A stretch of DNA of 64,000 nucleotides from Hymenobacter montanus. GTDB lineage: Bacteria; Bacteroidota; Bacteroidia; Cytophagales; Hymenobacteraceae. The first letter of the stretch is position 1. Every line of letters starts with the position of its first letter. The stretch lies in contig NZ_JACXAD010000019.1 of assembly GCF_014699115.1 (NCBI RefSeq), forward strand, positions 51,400 through 115,399, given 5' to 3'. Below the pieces are notes generated by a model. It had not been told where the DNA came from and did not search any database. It saw only the letters and a list, made by a program, of their open reading frames with translations. Position numbers and translations under genes: made by a program. Of this stretch, positions 1 to 8,286 are shown piece by piece.

Positions 1-1266
1 TGGACTATTACTTTTCAAGGCATCAATTTGGTCCGCAGCTACTATGGCTTTGCTCACATTTTCCTTATTCAACCCAGCCAAATAGGGGTTTCGTGCTATA
101 TGCTTGGCCACCTCGTCCAGCCGGGCAGCCGCTAACCCCTGATTATGTTCCTGCAGCGCGCGGGCAACCTGAGTAGCTGCTGCGGCAAACGTAGCCTGTG
201 CTTCAGCATGGGTCTTAAGCGGCGGCATTGCGCGCTGCTGAATCTCGGTCCCCATGACTTTACTAGCTGCAATTTCACTGACCTGCTCAGCGGCCGCACG
301 AAACCGTTTCGCATCCGACTGGTCTTGCCTAGCATCAGGCCCCTGCAGTGCAGGATGTTTGACAATCTTCTCCGCTGCCTGCTGAAACTGCCCTAGGTGT
401 GTCTGAATAGCCGCAGGATTAAGGTTGGTTGCCTCTATTCCCTTGCCAACTGACACCCCCTTCTCGTAATTACCGGCGCCGGGCATGTTGGCCACAATGT
501 CCATCACTCGGTAGCCCGTTACCTCCAACTCGCGCCGGGCATCCATGGCTTGCATCTGCGGGGATAGAGCTGCTAGCGGCCGCGCTTGGCTGGGGTCACG
601 CAACTTTTCGGCTTCTAGCCCTGGGGCCGGGCTAATTACCTGCTCAAACATTCCCTTCAGTGCCTGCAGGTTCTTTCCTGCTTCCTCGGGAGCATGCGGG
701 CGCACCATAGCCAGGTCGCGGGCCCGATTCAATGTGGCCGGGTCGATGCGGGCAAAGTCGACCTGATAGCCGGCTTCCTTGCCCAGCTGCACAAACGTAG
801 CCTGCAGCGTACGCCCGTTGCCGTCGCGAAAGGCATGGGTGTGGTTGTACTGGTCGAGGTAGTAGGCGGCGCGCTCGGCAAACTTCTCCGGCGGCAGCCC
901 CTTTAGGTAGTTCTCCTTGCCCAGCTGCTCACCAATGGCGTTCAGGCGCTGCTCAATCTCCTTGTATGGCGCATACGTCATCGTTTCTTTGAAGCCGGTG
1001 ACGTAGGTGGGCTTGTGCCCCTGAAACTCGCGGTCGGCCCGGGTTTCGCCGGCCCACGGGTACACGCCTTCAAACAGCTTCTGGTGCACCTGCTTGAGGT
1101 GGGCGTGGTCATAGCGCCCGCCGGGGATGCCGCCCTGCATATTGAGCCGCTGCAGGCGCAGCAGCGAGGAGTCGGTTTCGGCCTGGGCCAACTGCTGGGG
1201 GTCGGTAATGCCCAGCCGGTTTATCCGTACCCCGTGCTCGTCGCTGAAACGGTCGCCGGCTACCAT
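1..1266 (-). CDS. Fic-domain AMP-transferase toxin, 3' end beyond window
   Basis: The frame is open from an ATG at 1266 to the window edge (422 codons), so the C-terminus is missing. Residues 144-152 read HAFRDGNGR, the Fic catalytic motif (H-x-F-x-x-G-N-G-R), preceded by a typical Fic N-terminal part containing GVYPWAGETR. Fic enzymes transfer AMP or another nucleotide part to hydroxyls of target proteins. After the Fic fold come about 200 residues rich in Ala, Gln and Glu that look helical and match nothing I recognise. Its ATG overlaps the stop of the upstream VbhA-like gene (ATGA), so the two are translationally coupled. It sits directly behind the coupling-protein and relaxase genes. The Fic call is secure; target and the role of the C-terminal part are unknown. 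Confidence 0.88.
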   Translation of the reverse strand, partial: MVAGDRFSDEHGVRINRLGITDPQQLAQAETDSSLLRLQRLNMQGGIPGGRYDHAHLKQVHQKLFEGVYPWAGETRADREFQGHKPTYVTGFKETMTYAPYKEIEQRLNAIGEQLGKENYLKGLPPEKFAERAAYYLDQYNHTHAFRDGNGRTLQATFVQLGKEAGYQVDFARIDPATLNRARDLAMVRPHAPEEAGKNLQALKGMFEQVISPAPGLEAEKLRDPSQARPLAALSPQMQAMDARRELEVTGYRVMDIVANMPGAGNYEKGVSVGKGIEATNLNPAAIQTHLGQFQQAAEKIVKHPALQGPDARQDQSDAKRFRAAAEQVSEIAASKVMGTEIQQRAMPPLKTHAEAQATFAAAATQVARALQEHNQGLAAARLDEVAKHIARNPYLAGLNKENVSKAIVAADQIDALKSNSP

Positions 1267-1538
1267 CAGCGCGCGGGGTTAGGCTCAGAGGTAGCGGAGC
1301 CAGCTCCGGGCCGGTAGCGGGCTAGCAGCATGGCGTCGGTAAGCTCAATGGCTTCCTCAATGCTTATCTCCCCGTCCACGTGCCGCTGCATGATGGCCAG
1401 AGCCTCCGGACTGGGCGCGGGGCCGTTGCTCATCAGGATGGCAATAGAGTTATTGGCGTGCCGCTCGCGCTCCTGGCGGGCGGTCAGCTGCTCGGGGCTT
1501 AGCCCGGCCGGGGCGGGCGTGAAAAAGCTTTTCATCAT
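1266..1538 (-). CDS. VbhA-like antitoxin of the Fic toxin
   Basis: A 90-residue protein whose stop overlaps the start of the Fic gene. Residues about 45-70 (SPEALAIMQRHVDGEIS and the following acidic helix) match the C-terminal helices of VbhA-type antitoxins, which place a helix over the Fic active site and block ATP with a glutamate in an S/T-x-x-x-E-G/N motif. In the expected place this protein reads NSIAILMSNG, with no glutamate. Either inhibition works differently or the antitoxin is weakened. The small size, order (antitoxin first) and 4-bp overlap are those of VbhA/VbhT pairs. The assignment is from motif and context. Confidence 0.75.
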   Translation of the reverse strand: MMKSFFTPAPAGLSPEQLTARQERERHANNSIAILMSNGPAPSPEALAIMQRHVDGEISIEEAIELTDAMLLARYRPGAGSATSEPNPAR

Positions 1539-1616
1539 GGGATTTGGAAGTGGATGATGGGTACTTACTCAACAGCAAAAAGGGCCTAAACGTCGCTTTT
1601 TACAGGCTTTTTGAGG

Positions 1617-3875
1617 CTATTCCACCTCATTCTTTGTGGCTCCTGCTAAGGTGTTTGCGTGCAGGGCCAGCGTTTCTTTTACCTGCTGAGTAACCCGCCG
1701 GTAGTTCTCCTGCACCACCACGGAGAGCGTGGCGGCGCTATCTTCTTCGTCGGTGCCGAAGGTGGCCACCGGGTGCAGCGGAAACCGCTCCGGGGAAGCG
1801 TCGGCCCGGGAGATGACGCCCTGGAAGAAGGTGCGCTCGGTTTCCACCGTCTGGCCGATAAACTCGCCCTGCTGCAGGCCGATGGCATCCTGCACCCGCA
1901 CCAGGTTGCGCTCCTGGTAGCTGGTGCTCAGGTTGGAGCTGTGGCTGCCGTGGCCCCCCGCCCCGCCCTGGCTCTTGCCGGTGCTGGTGCTGTGCATCTG
2001 CTTGTCCTCCCGGCCCACGAGTTCAGAAATGAACTTGGCCGTGTCGAGGGAGTTGACCTTGCCGAAAAACTGGTTGTTGAGGTTAGAGACCATAACCTTC
2101 ATCTTTTCAGGCCCATAGGCATCGGTCATTTGCGCCAAATCCTGGGTCATGTAGATGGTGGCCACCCTGTTGCTGCGGGCCGTGGCCGGCAGCAGTTCCA
2201 GCCCGGGCACGTAGACCGTGGCGGCCTCGTCGAGGAACACGTAGCTGCGGTGCTTATGCTGCTGGTTCATGAGCTTGATGGCCACCGTGATGATGCAGCT
2301 GACCACCGGCGAGAAGGTTTCCTTGAGCGTCGGGTCGTTGCCGATGCAGAGCAGCGCCGGCTGCTTGGGGTCGTTCAGGTTCAGCGAAAACCCCTCCCCT
2401 TTCGCCTCGTCGGGCGTGAGCACCCACACGATTTCCGGGGAGTTGATGCGGTTGAGAATCACCTGCAGCGTGCCCACCACGGCCGCCACCTGCTTCTCGG
2501 CCCGCTGCTCGACGGCCGTCACGATGCTGCGCACCATGCCGGCGCACTCCGGGTCGGTTTCCAGCATCGAGAGCACGTGCTTGAAATCCTTGTGGATGGC
2601 CGTGGCCACCACGTGGGGAATGGTGCAGTAGCGGGGGAAGTGCTTTTTGTAGAACCAGATGATGCCCGTCAGGTAGGCCACCGCGCTGATGTCAAAGAAC
2701 TCCATCTTGCGGATGCTGGCCGGGTTCAGGTTATTGATGATGGCCCGCGAGTACTCCTCGGCAAACGCCACCACCGGCATGTCGGCGGCCCGCAGCGGGT
2801 TCACCCGCTCGCTGCGCTGCAGGTCGCGGAAGTTGATGACGTGCAGCACCACCGCCGGCTCGGGCTCTCCGTTGGGCAGCAGCCGCGGCGGGCTCTGCTG
2901 GCGCCCGGCCAGCTCCAGCGCCTTCTGAGCCACTTCGGCCAGTACCGGGAACTTGAAGTCGTAGATGAGCCCGGCAAAGTTCTTGGCCGCCAGCTGCTCA
3001 ATGACCGGCTCGCCGATGGAGTAGGTCTTGCCCGCCCCGGCGCCGCCGAGCACCAGCACGCCGCGGTAGGGATTGGGTACGTTCACCCAACCGCCCCCTT
3101 CCGTGGGCAGGTTGAACCCATCCGGCGTCTCCAGCTTCCTGCGCTCCACGCTCAGCCCAAACTCCGGGCTTTTGGTCGCGGCCCGCAATAGCCCTACCAC
3201 AAAGCCGCTGGCCAGCGCCGCAGTCACCGCGACCGGGTAGCCCAACCGGATAAAGCCCGGCTGGTAGGAGGCCATGGTCAGCAGCACGTAGGCGCTGAGC
3301 AGAAACAAGCCCGCGCAGCTGGCCACGACCACACGCACGGCCTCAGGCCGCAGCCGCTTGCGCCGGGCCGGGCCGCCGGGTTTGCGCTCGGGTGCCGGCA
3401 GCACGAATACCAGCACCCCGGCCGCGAGCAGCACCAGCGCCCGCAGGAAGATGCCGGCCGCGTCATAGAGCCGGCCGGCCTTGACCAGCAGTTTGCCTTT
3501 GAATCCCTGGCCGGCGGTGGCCACGCGTAACGCGGCGACCCCTCCCCTGCTCACTACCTGGTCGACGGCCTGGCTCGTGGCCGTGGCCAGCTCGGCGGTC
3601 GGCTGGCCTACCACCGGCGCCGCCTGCCGCTGCAGCCGCTTCCGCCGGGCCTTGGCGCGTTGCTGGTTGATGATGACCATCCGGGCTGCCAGGCGCTGGC
3701 CGGGGGCTAGCGAGGGCGCCTGCCCGGCCTGGTGCTGGGCGGCCCGGGCTGCCACTAATTCCGCGGGGTGCTGCAGCACGTACCATTCGCCGGCCAGCAA
3801 GGCCAGCAGCAGCACGCCGATGAGCAGGCCGACGGAGTGGGACTGGGCCGCCGGCCGAGGGGGTAAACTGGTCAT
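1617..3875 (-). CDS. VirD4/TraG-type conjugative coupling protein
   Basis: A 752-residue type IV coupling protein, the membrane ATPase that hands the relaxase-DNA complex to the conjugation channel. Hydrophobic segments near residues 15-33, 145-160 and 185-230 precede the ATPase part. Walker A is GGAGAGKT at 277-284 and Walker B ends in FLDEAA with the acidic pair at D549/E550, followed by the TraG/TraD-type segment with YMTQDLAQM. The N-terminal 240 residues, with a long basic linker between membrane segments, are longer than in many VirD4 proteins. It lies 37 bp downstream of the relaxase gene on the same strand, so mobA-like, relaxase and coupling protein read as one mobilisation operon. 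Confidence 0.92.
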   Translation of the reverse strand: MTSLPPRPAAQSHSVGLLIGVLLLALLAGEWYVLQHPAELVAARAAQHQAGQAPSLAPGQRLAARMVIINQQRAKARRKRLQRQAAPVVGQPTAELATATSQAVDQVVSRGGVAALRVATAGQGFKGKLLVKAGRLYDAAGIFLRALVLLAAGVLVFVLPAPERKPGGPARRKRLRPEAVRVVVASCAGLFLLSAYVLLTMASYQPGFIRLGYPVAVTAALASGFVVGLLRAATKSPEFGLSVERRKLETPDGFNLPTEGGGWVNVPNPYRGVLVLGGAGAGKTYSIGEPVIEQLAAKNFAGLIYDFKFPVLAEVAQKALELAGRQQSPPRLLPNGEPEPAVVLHVINFRDLQRSERVNPLRAADMPVVAFAEEYSRAIINNLNPASIRKMEFFDISAVAYLTGIIWFYKKHFPRYCTIPHVVATAIHKDFKHVLSMLETDPECAGMVRSIVTAVEQRAEKQVAAVVGTLQVILNRINSPEIVWVLTPDEAKGEGFSLNLNDPKQPALLCIGNDPTLKETFSPVVSCIITVAIKLMNQQHKHRSYVFLDEAATVYVPGLELLPATARSNRVATIYMTQDLAQMTDAYGPEKMKVMVSNLNNQFFGKVNSLDTAKFISELVGREDKQMHSTSTGKSQGGAGGHGSHSSNLSTSYQERNLVRVQDAIGLQQGEFIGQTVETERTFFQGVISRADASPERFPLHPVATFGTDEEDSAATLSVVVQENYRRVTQQVKETLALHANTLAGATKNEVE

Positions 3876-3912
3876 AGGGGAGTAGAACTAGTGGGTTGAT
3901 TGCTGGCCGGGC

Positions 3913-4950
3913 TTACATGTCGATGTCCAGCTCTGCGCCGCGGCGCCCGGGCTTCTCGGCCACGTGCTCGGTGCGCTCGTCCTGAGCGGCCTCCCGGGCA
4001 CGGCGTACCAGGTGCTGCACCGCGTGCAGGGCCGTAGCGGCCTGGCGCTGCGGGGCAGCGGCCTGCTCCCGCCCCGTGCGCAGCAGCTGCAGGGCGTTGT
4101 CGATGGGCCGGCCGTCACGGGCCCGCTCCTCGACCCGGGCCAGCATCCGGTAAAAGGTCTTGTCAAACTCCCGGGCCACGGCAATGCCCTGCACTTTCTC
4201 GGGCACCAGGTGCTGCTCGCGGGGCACCAGCAGGTTGATGCGCGCCACGCGCCCGGCAATCTTCTCCAGCCGGCCCGCGTCGTGGGTGGTGTCCCGTTGC
4301 CGCGTGGCCTTGGCCCGTAGCTTTTCATGCTCCTGGGCCACGTAGCCAAACTGCCGCTCAAACTGCCGGCCCGCGGCGGCCTGCCAGCGCATCAAATCAA
4401 ACCGCTGGCGGCGCCCGCCGGGGTTGAGGGTTATCTTCTGCTCCGCATCGCGGGCACTGACAATGACGTGCACGTGGGCCTGCAGGCCCGCCCGCTTCTG
4501 GCCCGCTTTAGCCGTGCCGGCCACCACTTCGGGGTCCGTGCCCCGGTGGGTGCGGTCCTGGTGCAGCACGGCACCCCACACAATGTCCTGGCGGCCCAGC
4601 TGCCGGCCGCCGGGCAGCGTAAAGTTCTGCGCGTACTGCTGCATTACCTGCCGGGTGTAGGCCCGGAGCTTGTCGGGGTCGCTGCCGATGTGCGCCAGCT
4701 CCTGCTCGCTTGGGCTCAGCACCAGGGAATAGAACTTGGCCTCGCCAGACCGCAGGCCTTTGACGTTGGTGTCGATGGACTGCTGCACGTGCGCGGCGCT
4801 CAGCTCGTCCGCGTCCGCGCTGAAAAACGTGGCTTGCTGCCTCTCCCCTACCGCTTCGTGCTGCAGGTATTGCAGCGTCTGCGCGCTGCTGCCGGTGTTG
4901 GTATAGGCGGCTTTGCCGTGCGTTTTGGGGTTGATTAATTTGACGTACAT
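3913..4950 (-). CDS. Relaxase, DUF5712/MobB-like
   Basis: A 345-residue protein that should nick oriT and lead the transferred strand. It begins like the DUF5712 family of Bacteroidota mobilisation proteins (MYVKLINPK, then YTNTGSS and a YLQHE segment). Likely metal-binding histidines are H130 and H135 (LHQDRTHRG) and H159 and H161 (AHVHVIVSARD), the HxH pattern of relaxase motif III. An early Tyr near residue 16 or 28 could be the nicking residue, but I cannot decide which. The C-terminal 120 residues are basic and Arg/Gln rich, without a helicase domain. It lies between the BfmA-like gene (51-bp gap) and the coupling protein gene. Confidence 0.82.
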   Translation of the reverse strand: MYVKLINPKTHGKAAYTNTGSSAQTLQYLQHEAVGERQQATFFSADADELSAAHVQQSIDTNVKGLRSGEAKFYSLVLSPSEQELAHIGSDPDKLRAYTRQVMQQYAQNFTLPGGRQLGRQDIVWGAVLHQDRTHRGTDPEVVAGTAKAGQKRAGLQAHVHVIVSARDAEQKITLNPGGRRQRFDLMRWQAAAGRQFERQFGYVAQEHEKLRAKATRQRDTTHDAGRLEKIAGRVARINLLVPREQHLVPEKVQGIAVAREFDKTFYRMLARVEERARDGRPIDNALQLLRTGREQAAAPQRQAATALHAVQHLVRRAREAAQDERTEHVAEKPGRRGAELDIDM

Positions 4951-5000
4951 CCGGGAGTAAATAGGTGTTTTGCTCGCATATCGGGGGCGCTTTTTCTTGC

Positions 5001-5516
5001 CTATTGCCCCTGTCCAGCCGTCGCTTCGGCCGGCTTGCTGCGCTTGCCGGGCCCTGCTTTTTGGGCTGCTTCCAGGGCTTCCTTCACCTGCCTTTCCACG
5101 GCGTCCTCGTTGCGCTGGCGCAACAGCTGCAGGGCCTGCTGCTGCCGTTGCAGCTGCGCCTCGCTAAGCGTTTCCAGCTGCGCGTTGAGGTTGCCCACCA
5201 GGATTTCATTCAGGCGCAGCACCCGCTCCAGCGTAACGCGGGTGCGCAGCATCTCCTCCAGCATGGCCGTGAGCAGCGTGCGCTCCTGCTCCTGCATAAA
5301 GCCAAATACCCGGTCCCCGAGCTTCTTTATCTGCTGCATGATGAGCTGCCCCTCGCGGGCCTCCGTCTCGCGCGGGTCCAGGCCCCGGGTGGCAAAGTAT
5401 TCCACGGCCGCGCTGGCGTACACGCCCAGGCTGGTACCGACTTCCGCGGCGGCCGCTTCGGCTTTCCGGTGGGCGTTGTTGTCCAGAGTCACCCGCTTGC
5501 GTAATTCCGTGCTCAT
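5001..5516 (-). CDS. BfmA/BtgA-family mobilisation accessory protein
   Basis: A 171-residue protein resembling BfmA/BtgA, which bind oriT and help the relaxase. The N-terminal 50 residues (ELRKRVTLDNNAHRKAEAAA and on) look like a ribbon-helix-helix: a short strand and two helices. Residues 55-150 form a long, charged coiled coil rich in Leu, Gln and Glu, and the tail is Lys/Gly/Ala rich. It is the first gene of the minus-strand mobilisation operon. The sequence upstream of it (5517-5760) holds two sets of short direct repeats, the best place to look for oriT. The family call rests on N-terminal pattern and gene order. Confidence 0.8.
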   Translation of the reverse strand: MSTELRKRVTLDNNAHRKAEAAAAEVGTSLGVYASAAVEYFATRGLDPRETEAREGQLIMQQIKKLGDRVFGFMQEQERTLLTAMLEEMLRTRVTLERVLRLNEILVGNLNAQLETLSEAQLQRQQQALQLLRQRNEDAVERQVKEALEAAQKAGPGKRSKPAEATAGQGQ

Positions 5517-5565
5517 CGTACTGTTTCCAGTTTAGCAGCCCTGGTGGGCCATTTTTAGCGCTTTA

Positions 5566-5601
5566 AATCAGTTACTTAGCAATCAGTGGCCCATAAATCA
5601 G
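5566..5601. repeat. AATCAG direct repeats, candidate oriT region
   Basis: AATCAG occurs three times at exactly 15-bp spacing (5566-5571, 5581-5586, 5596-5601), 50 bp upstream of the BfmA-like gene. Short regularly spaced repeats beside mobilisation genes are typical of sites bound by ribbon-helix-helix accessory proteins at oriT. No nick-site consensus could be recognised, so oriT is an inference. The rest of 5517-5921 holds no convincing gene; a minus-strand frame at 5753-6043 follows the pyrimidine-rich repeats and was not accepted. Confidence 0.45.
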
Positions 5602-5681
5602 CTCTGCTGGTTTACAAACAACTCAAGACCAAGGCGTTAGCCGCAGGATGGGGTTGTTCTTCTTGCTTAGACTACTCTATA

Positions 5682-5709
5682 GTTAGTAAAAAGTTAGTCA
5701 GAAGCTAGT
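5682..5709 (+). promoter_or_regulatory. GTTAGT array 1 (11-bp period), mob operon
   Basis: The hexamers GTTAGT (5682-5687), GTTAGT (5693-5698) and GCTAGT (5704-5709) are separated by 5-bp AT-rich spacers, giving an exact 11-bp period on one face of the helix. Two more arrays of the same hexamer and period lie at 9031-9058 and 62409-62436. It is 166 bp upstream of the BfmA-like start, so it could control the mobilisation operon. The regulator is unknown. Confidence 0.6.
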
Positions 5710-5921
5710 ACGTAGCTTTGCATCGCTGTGTTAGCAGCTGGCGCTTTTTTACCTATTGCCCTTTTCTACTGCGCCCTGCTGGCCGGCGGATTGGACCGCT
5801 GCTTGTGGCTTCGGCAGTTGGCCTCGCGTACTGATTTAGAGTCAGGCGGGGCTTGTACACCTTCGAAATAGCTTTCCAGAGCCTAGCAGTGGGGTTTCCG
5901 TTCGGCACTCGCAGCCTGTAG

Positions 5922-6328
5922 TTCTGCAATTCTGTATTTCTGTTGCTAAACGCAAACTGAACACCCCTGCAGTAAAGCAGCTTCATGAGTTGATTTCTGC
6001 TTTTCTGTTGTTCTGGATTTCTGCAGTTGCACAAGAATGGCAACCACGCATGACTCGCTGGTATTTTCTGCTTTTATACCATTCTGCTTTCCTGTAGTTC
6101 TGTTGTTAGAAAAATACTACCTATTGGCTCTGTCTATAGATTTTCTTTTCTGCAGCCACACAGTTCTGCAGAATGACTTTCCTGTTAATCTGCCATAGCG
6201 TTGTTTTGCATTTCTGTTTTTCTGTTGTTTTGTATTTGTGCTTAAAAACTGATTGGCAGGGTTGCTTTTCTGTTTCCTTGCGTAACAACATTTCTGCTTT
6301 TCAGCAAAAGCGTTGTTCTGCCTTTCTG
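5922..6328 (+). repeat. 8-bp-phased TTCTG array, probable centromere (parS/parC)
   Basis: TTCTG occurs 18 times in 407 bp, always on the plus strand. Inside blocks the starts differ by multiples of 8: 5922/5930/5938; 5995/6003/6011/6019; 6066/6082/6098; 6148/6164; 6212/6220; 6268/6292/6316/6324. The steps 6164-6212 and 6220-6268 are 48. Degenerate units such as TCCTG and TTTTG fill several empty slots in phase. The strand is strongly pyrimidine-biased. Arrays of short boxes with 7-8 bp period just upstream of parA are the hallmark of centromeres bound by ribbon-helix-helix partition proteins. The downstream DUF3408-like protein is the candidate binder. Confidence 0.7.
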
Positions 6329-6407
6329 CTTTTCTATTACTTTTGGCTCCACGCCCCGCTGGTCCCTGTGACCGGCCGCTACTCACGCCCTCAACCCCGC
6401 ACCAACT

Positions 6408-7175
6408 ATGTCCAAGGTTATCAGTTTTGCCACCCAGAAGGGGGGCTCCGGTAAATCCACCCTGGCCCTCGTGCTCGCCGCCCCGCTGGCCACCGAGTAC
6501 GGCCTGCGCATCGCCGTGCTCGACTGCGACTACCAGCAGAGCATCGTCAAGACCCGCGAGCAGGTCGACGCGGCCAACTTCGCCAAGCTGCGCGAAACCA
6601 ACCCCGACGCTCAGTACCCCTACGATGTGTACCCGTGGCAGCTGAGCCGGATTTTTGATTTCATCGACAACCCCGAGCACAACTACGACCTGATTATCAT
6701 CGACGTGCCCGGCCGCGCCGACGGGGACGACGTGTTCAACGCCCTGACGGCCTGCGACGCGGTAATTGTGCCCCTGGTGTCGGACTACCTGGACCGGGCC
6801 TCCACGGCCGAGTTCATGACCATCCTGGAAGCCATCAAGAAAGCGGCGGATGATGCGCAGATTGACTTCCAGTACTACGGCCTGCCCACCAAGCGCGTGG
6901 CGGGGCAGCGGGAGGAAAAGGAAATGGACGACTACATCGACGGGCTGGGCCTCTCGCGCTTCAATTCCTACCTGGGCCACCGCAAGGCCTACACCCGGGC
7001 CTCGACCCTCTACAGCCTGCTCAACCCGGCCTGGGCCCGCTACGCCGGCGGCACCAAGGACACCAGCGACGAAATCCGCCGCGTGTGCGAGGAGCTCATC
7101 GAGCGCCTGGGCCTGCCCGACCGCCGCGCCACGGCCGCGGCTTCCGTATCCACCGCTTCAACCTCCGCGAAATAA
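6408..7175 (+). CDS. parA: ParA-family partition ATPase
   Basis: A 255-residue ParA/Soj-type ATPase with a deviant Walker A near the N-terminus (TQKGGSGKST, residues 9-18), a Walker A' with LDCDYQ (residues about 39-44) and a Walker B strand LIIIDVPG (about 96-103). The short N-terminus lacks a helix-turn-helix, as in type Ib ParA proteins, which leave repression to a small partner. It drives segregation of plasmid copies. The 407-bp TTCTG array lies immediately upstream and the partner gene overlaps its stop codon (TAATG). The Ser/Thr/Ala-rich tail (last 15 residues) is probably disordered. Confidence 0.92.
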   Translation: MSKVISFATQKGGSGKSTLALVLAAPLATEYGLRIAVLDCDYQQSIVKTREQVDAANFAKLRETNPDAQYPYDVYPWQLSRIFDFIDNPEHNYDLIIIDVPGRADGDDVFNALTACDAVIVPLVSDYLDRASTAEFMTILEAIKKAADDAQIDFQYYGLPTKRVAGQREEKEMDDYIDGLGLSRFNSYLGHRKAYTRASTLYSLLNPAWARYAGGTKDTSDEIRRVCEELIERLGLPDRRATAAASVSTASTSAK

Positions 7176-7660
7176 TGGGCTTCGAGAAACCACAAATCAC
7201 CCCGCGCCGCCGCATTGAAGTGCCCGAAGAAGCCCGCCAGCAGGCGCGGGCAGGAATGGGGGGGGAGGCCACCCGCACGGCCACTGCGCCGCCGGCCCCG
7301 GTAGAGCCCATCGCGGCGCCAGCTGCGGTAGCGGCTCCGACTCCAGCGCCCACCCCAGCAGAAGCGCCGGTAGCACCAGCGCCTGCCGCCGCTGCTCCAG
7401 CAGTTCCAGCGGCTGCACCCGTACGAGCCTCCACACGGGGACGGAAGCCCGCCGCGGCCGCTGTGCCTGCGCCGGAGGTCGAAGTGCCGCTACACACGGT
7501 CCAAATCGCCAAATCCGTGGTGCAGGAGATTAAGATGAGCCTGCTGCTGGCCACACCGGGTCCGGACACGCCCACGACCATCAAGAACTACCTGGAAGCT
7601 GCTCACCGGCACTACGACGCGCACCTGCGCAAAACCGGCAAGCTGCCGCCAGCCAAGTAG
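7175..7660 (+). CDS. DUF3408-like partition partner (centromere-binding)
   Basis: A 161-residue protein whose ATG overlaps the parA stop. Residues 1-30 are basic, 35-100 are a low-complexity Ala/Pro stretch and 105-161 form a compact domain (HTVQIAKSVV strand, then two helices ending in YLEAAHRHYDAHLRK). That ending resembles DUF3408, a ribbon-helix-helix-like family encoded beside ParA in Bacteroidota mobile elements. It is the natural candidate to bind the upstream TTCTG array and contact ParA. I chose the ATG at 7175 because the upstream part of the frame lies within parA. The function is inferred from fold pattern and position. Confidence 0.7.
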   Translation: MGFEKPQITPRRRIEVPEEARQQARAGMGGEATRTATAPPAPVEPIAAPAAVAAPTPAPTPAEAPVAPAPAAAAPAVPAAAPVRASTRGRKPAAAAVPAPEVEVPLHTVQIAKSVVQEIKMSLLLATPGPDTPTTIKNYLEAAHRHYDAHLRKTGKLPPAK

Positions 7661-7684
7661 GGGAGGGGTAGAAAGAGTTGAACC

Positions 7685-7722
7685 AACAAAGCCAGCCTCT
7701 TAGGGGGCTGGCTTTGTTTTTT
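7685..7722 (+). terminator. Intrinsic terminator of the par operon
   Basis: A perfect 13-bp stem (AACAAAGCCAGCC at 7685-7697 pairing with 7706-7718) with an 8-base loop is followed by a run of T to 7722. It lies 25 bp after the DUF3408-like gene. Confidence 0.9.
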
Positions 7723-7788
7723 GGGCAGTGGGGGAGGGGCTAGTGGTGCCCCGATTGAAGTCGCCGCTGGTTATTTTTTGGGATGGGA

Positions 7789-8286
7789 TTACTTGGCCCT
7801 TAGGGTTGATAACAGATTCTCCAGGTTGTTCAAGGACATCTTCATGCCCGCGGTGAAGCCCTCGAGGATTCTTTCCATCCGTTCAAGGGATTCATTGTAC
7901 ACCGTGATGCGCACGGTGGTGGTGCCGTTTTGCTCACTGAACGTATGATTCCACTCCGACCCGGGCAGTTCAACGTTTTCGTCTTTGTCGGCAAACGCAT
8001 TGTACATGCTAAAGTGGGTCTTGGGCGTAATGGCAGTGTATTCCTGCACGGCCCAGCGCTCCTCGCCTGCGGGGGTGACCATCGCATAAAACCGCTTTCC
8101 GCCCACGCGGAAGTTCTGGTATCTGGTTTTGGCGGTCATGGGGTGCGGGGGCAGCCATTGGTCCAATAGGTCGGCCCTGGTGAACGCGTCCCAGACCAAG
8201 GACAGGTCCGCGTCAAATTCCCGGGTGATGGTGACGGTGTGGGCGGCTTTGTCAACTGCAAAATCAAAGGCTACCGTGTCGCTCAT
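7789..8286 (-). CDS. SRPBCC (AHSA1-like) domain protein
   Basis: A 165-residue protein with the AHSA1/SRPBCC pattern: an opening strand TVTITREFDADLSLVWDAF, the WLPPHP turn, a central GGKRFYAMV hairpin and a long C-terminal helix (about residues 130-160, ERMERILEGFTAGMKMSL). These proteins form a hydrophobic cavity, and their ligands are mostly unknown. It is the second gene of an operon with the ArsR regulator, overlapping it by 4 bp. ArsR plus SRPBCC pairs are common in Bacteroidota, with the pair repressing itself. No ligand can be named. Confidence 0.85.
   Translation of the reverse strand: MSDTVAFDFAVDKAAHTVTITREFDADLSLVWDAFTRADLLDQWLPPHPMTAKTRYQNFRVGGKRFYAMVTPAGEERWAVQEYTAITPKTHFSMYNAFADKDENVELPGSEWNHTFSEQNGTTTVRITVYNESLERMERILEGFTAGMKMSLNNLENLLSTLRAK

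Noticed and set aside
1659..3191. A 510-codon plus-strand open frame
   Set aside because: It is antisense to the coupling protein gene, His/Arg/Val rich, with no motif. It is a typical shadow frame.
6117..6980. A 287-codon minus-strand open frame
   Set aside because: It lies antisense to parA and runs into the TTCTG array, with no domain. It is a shadow of GC-rich coding sequence.
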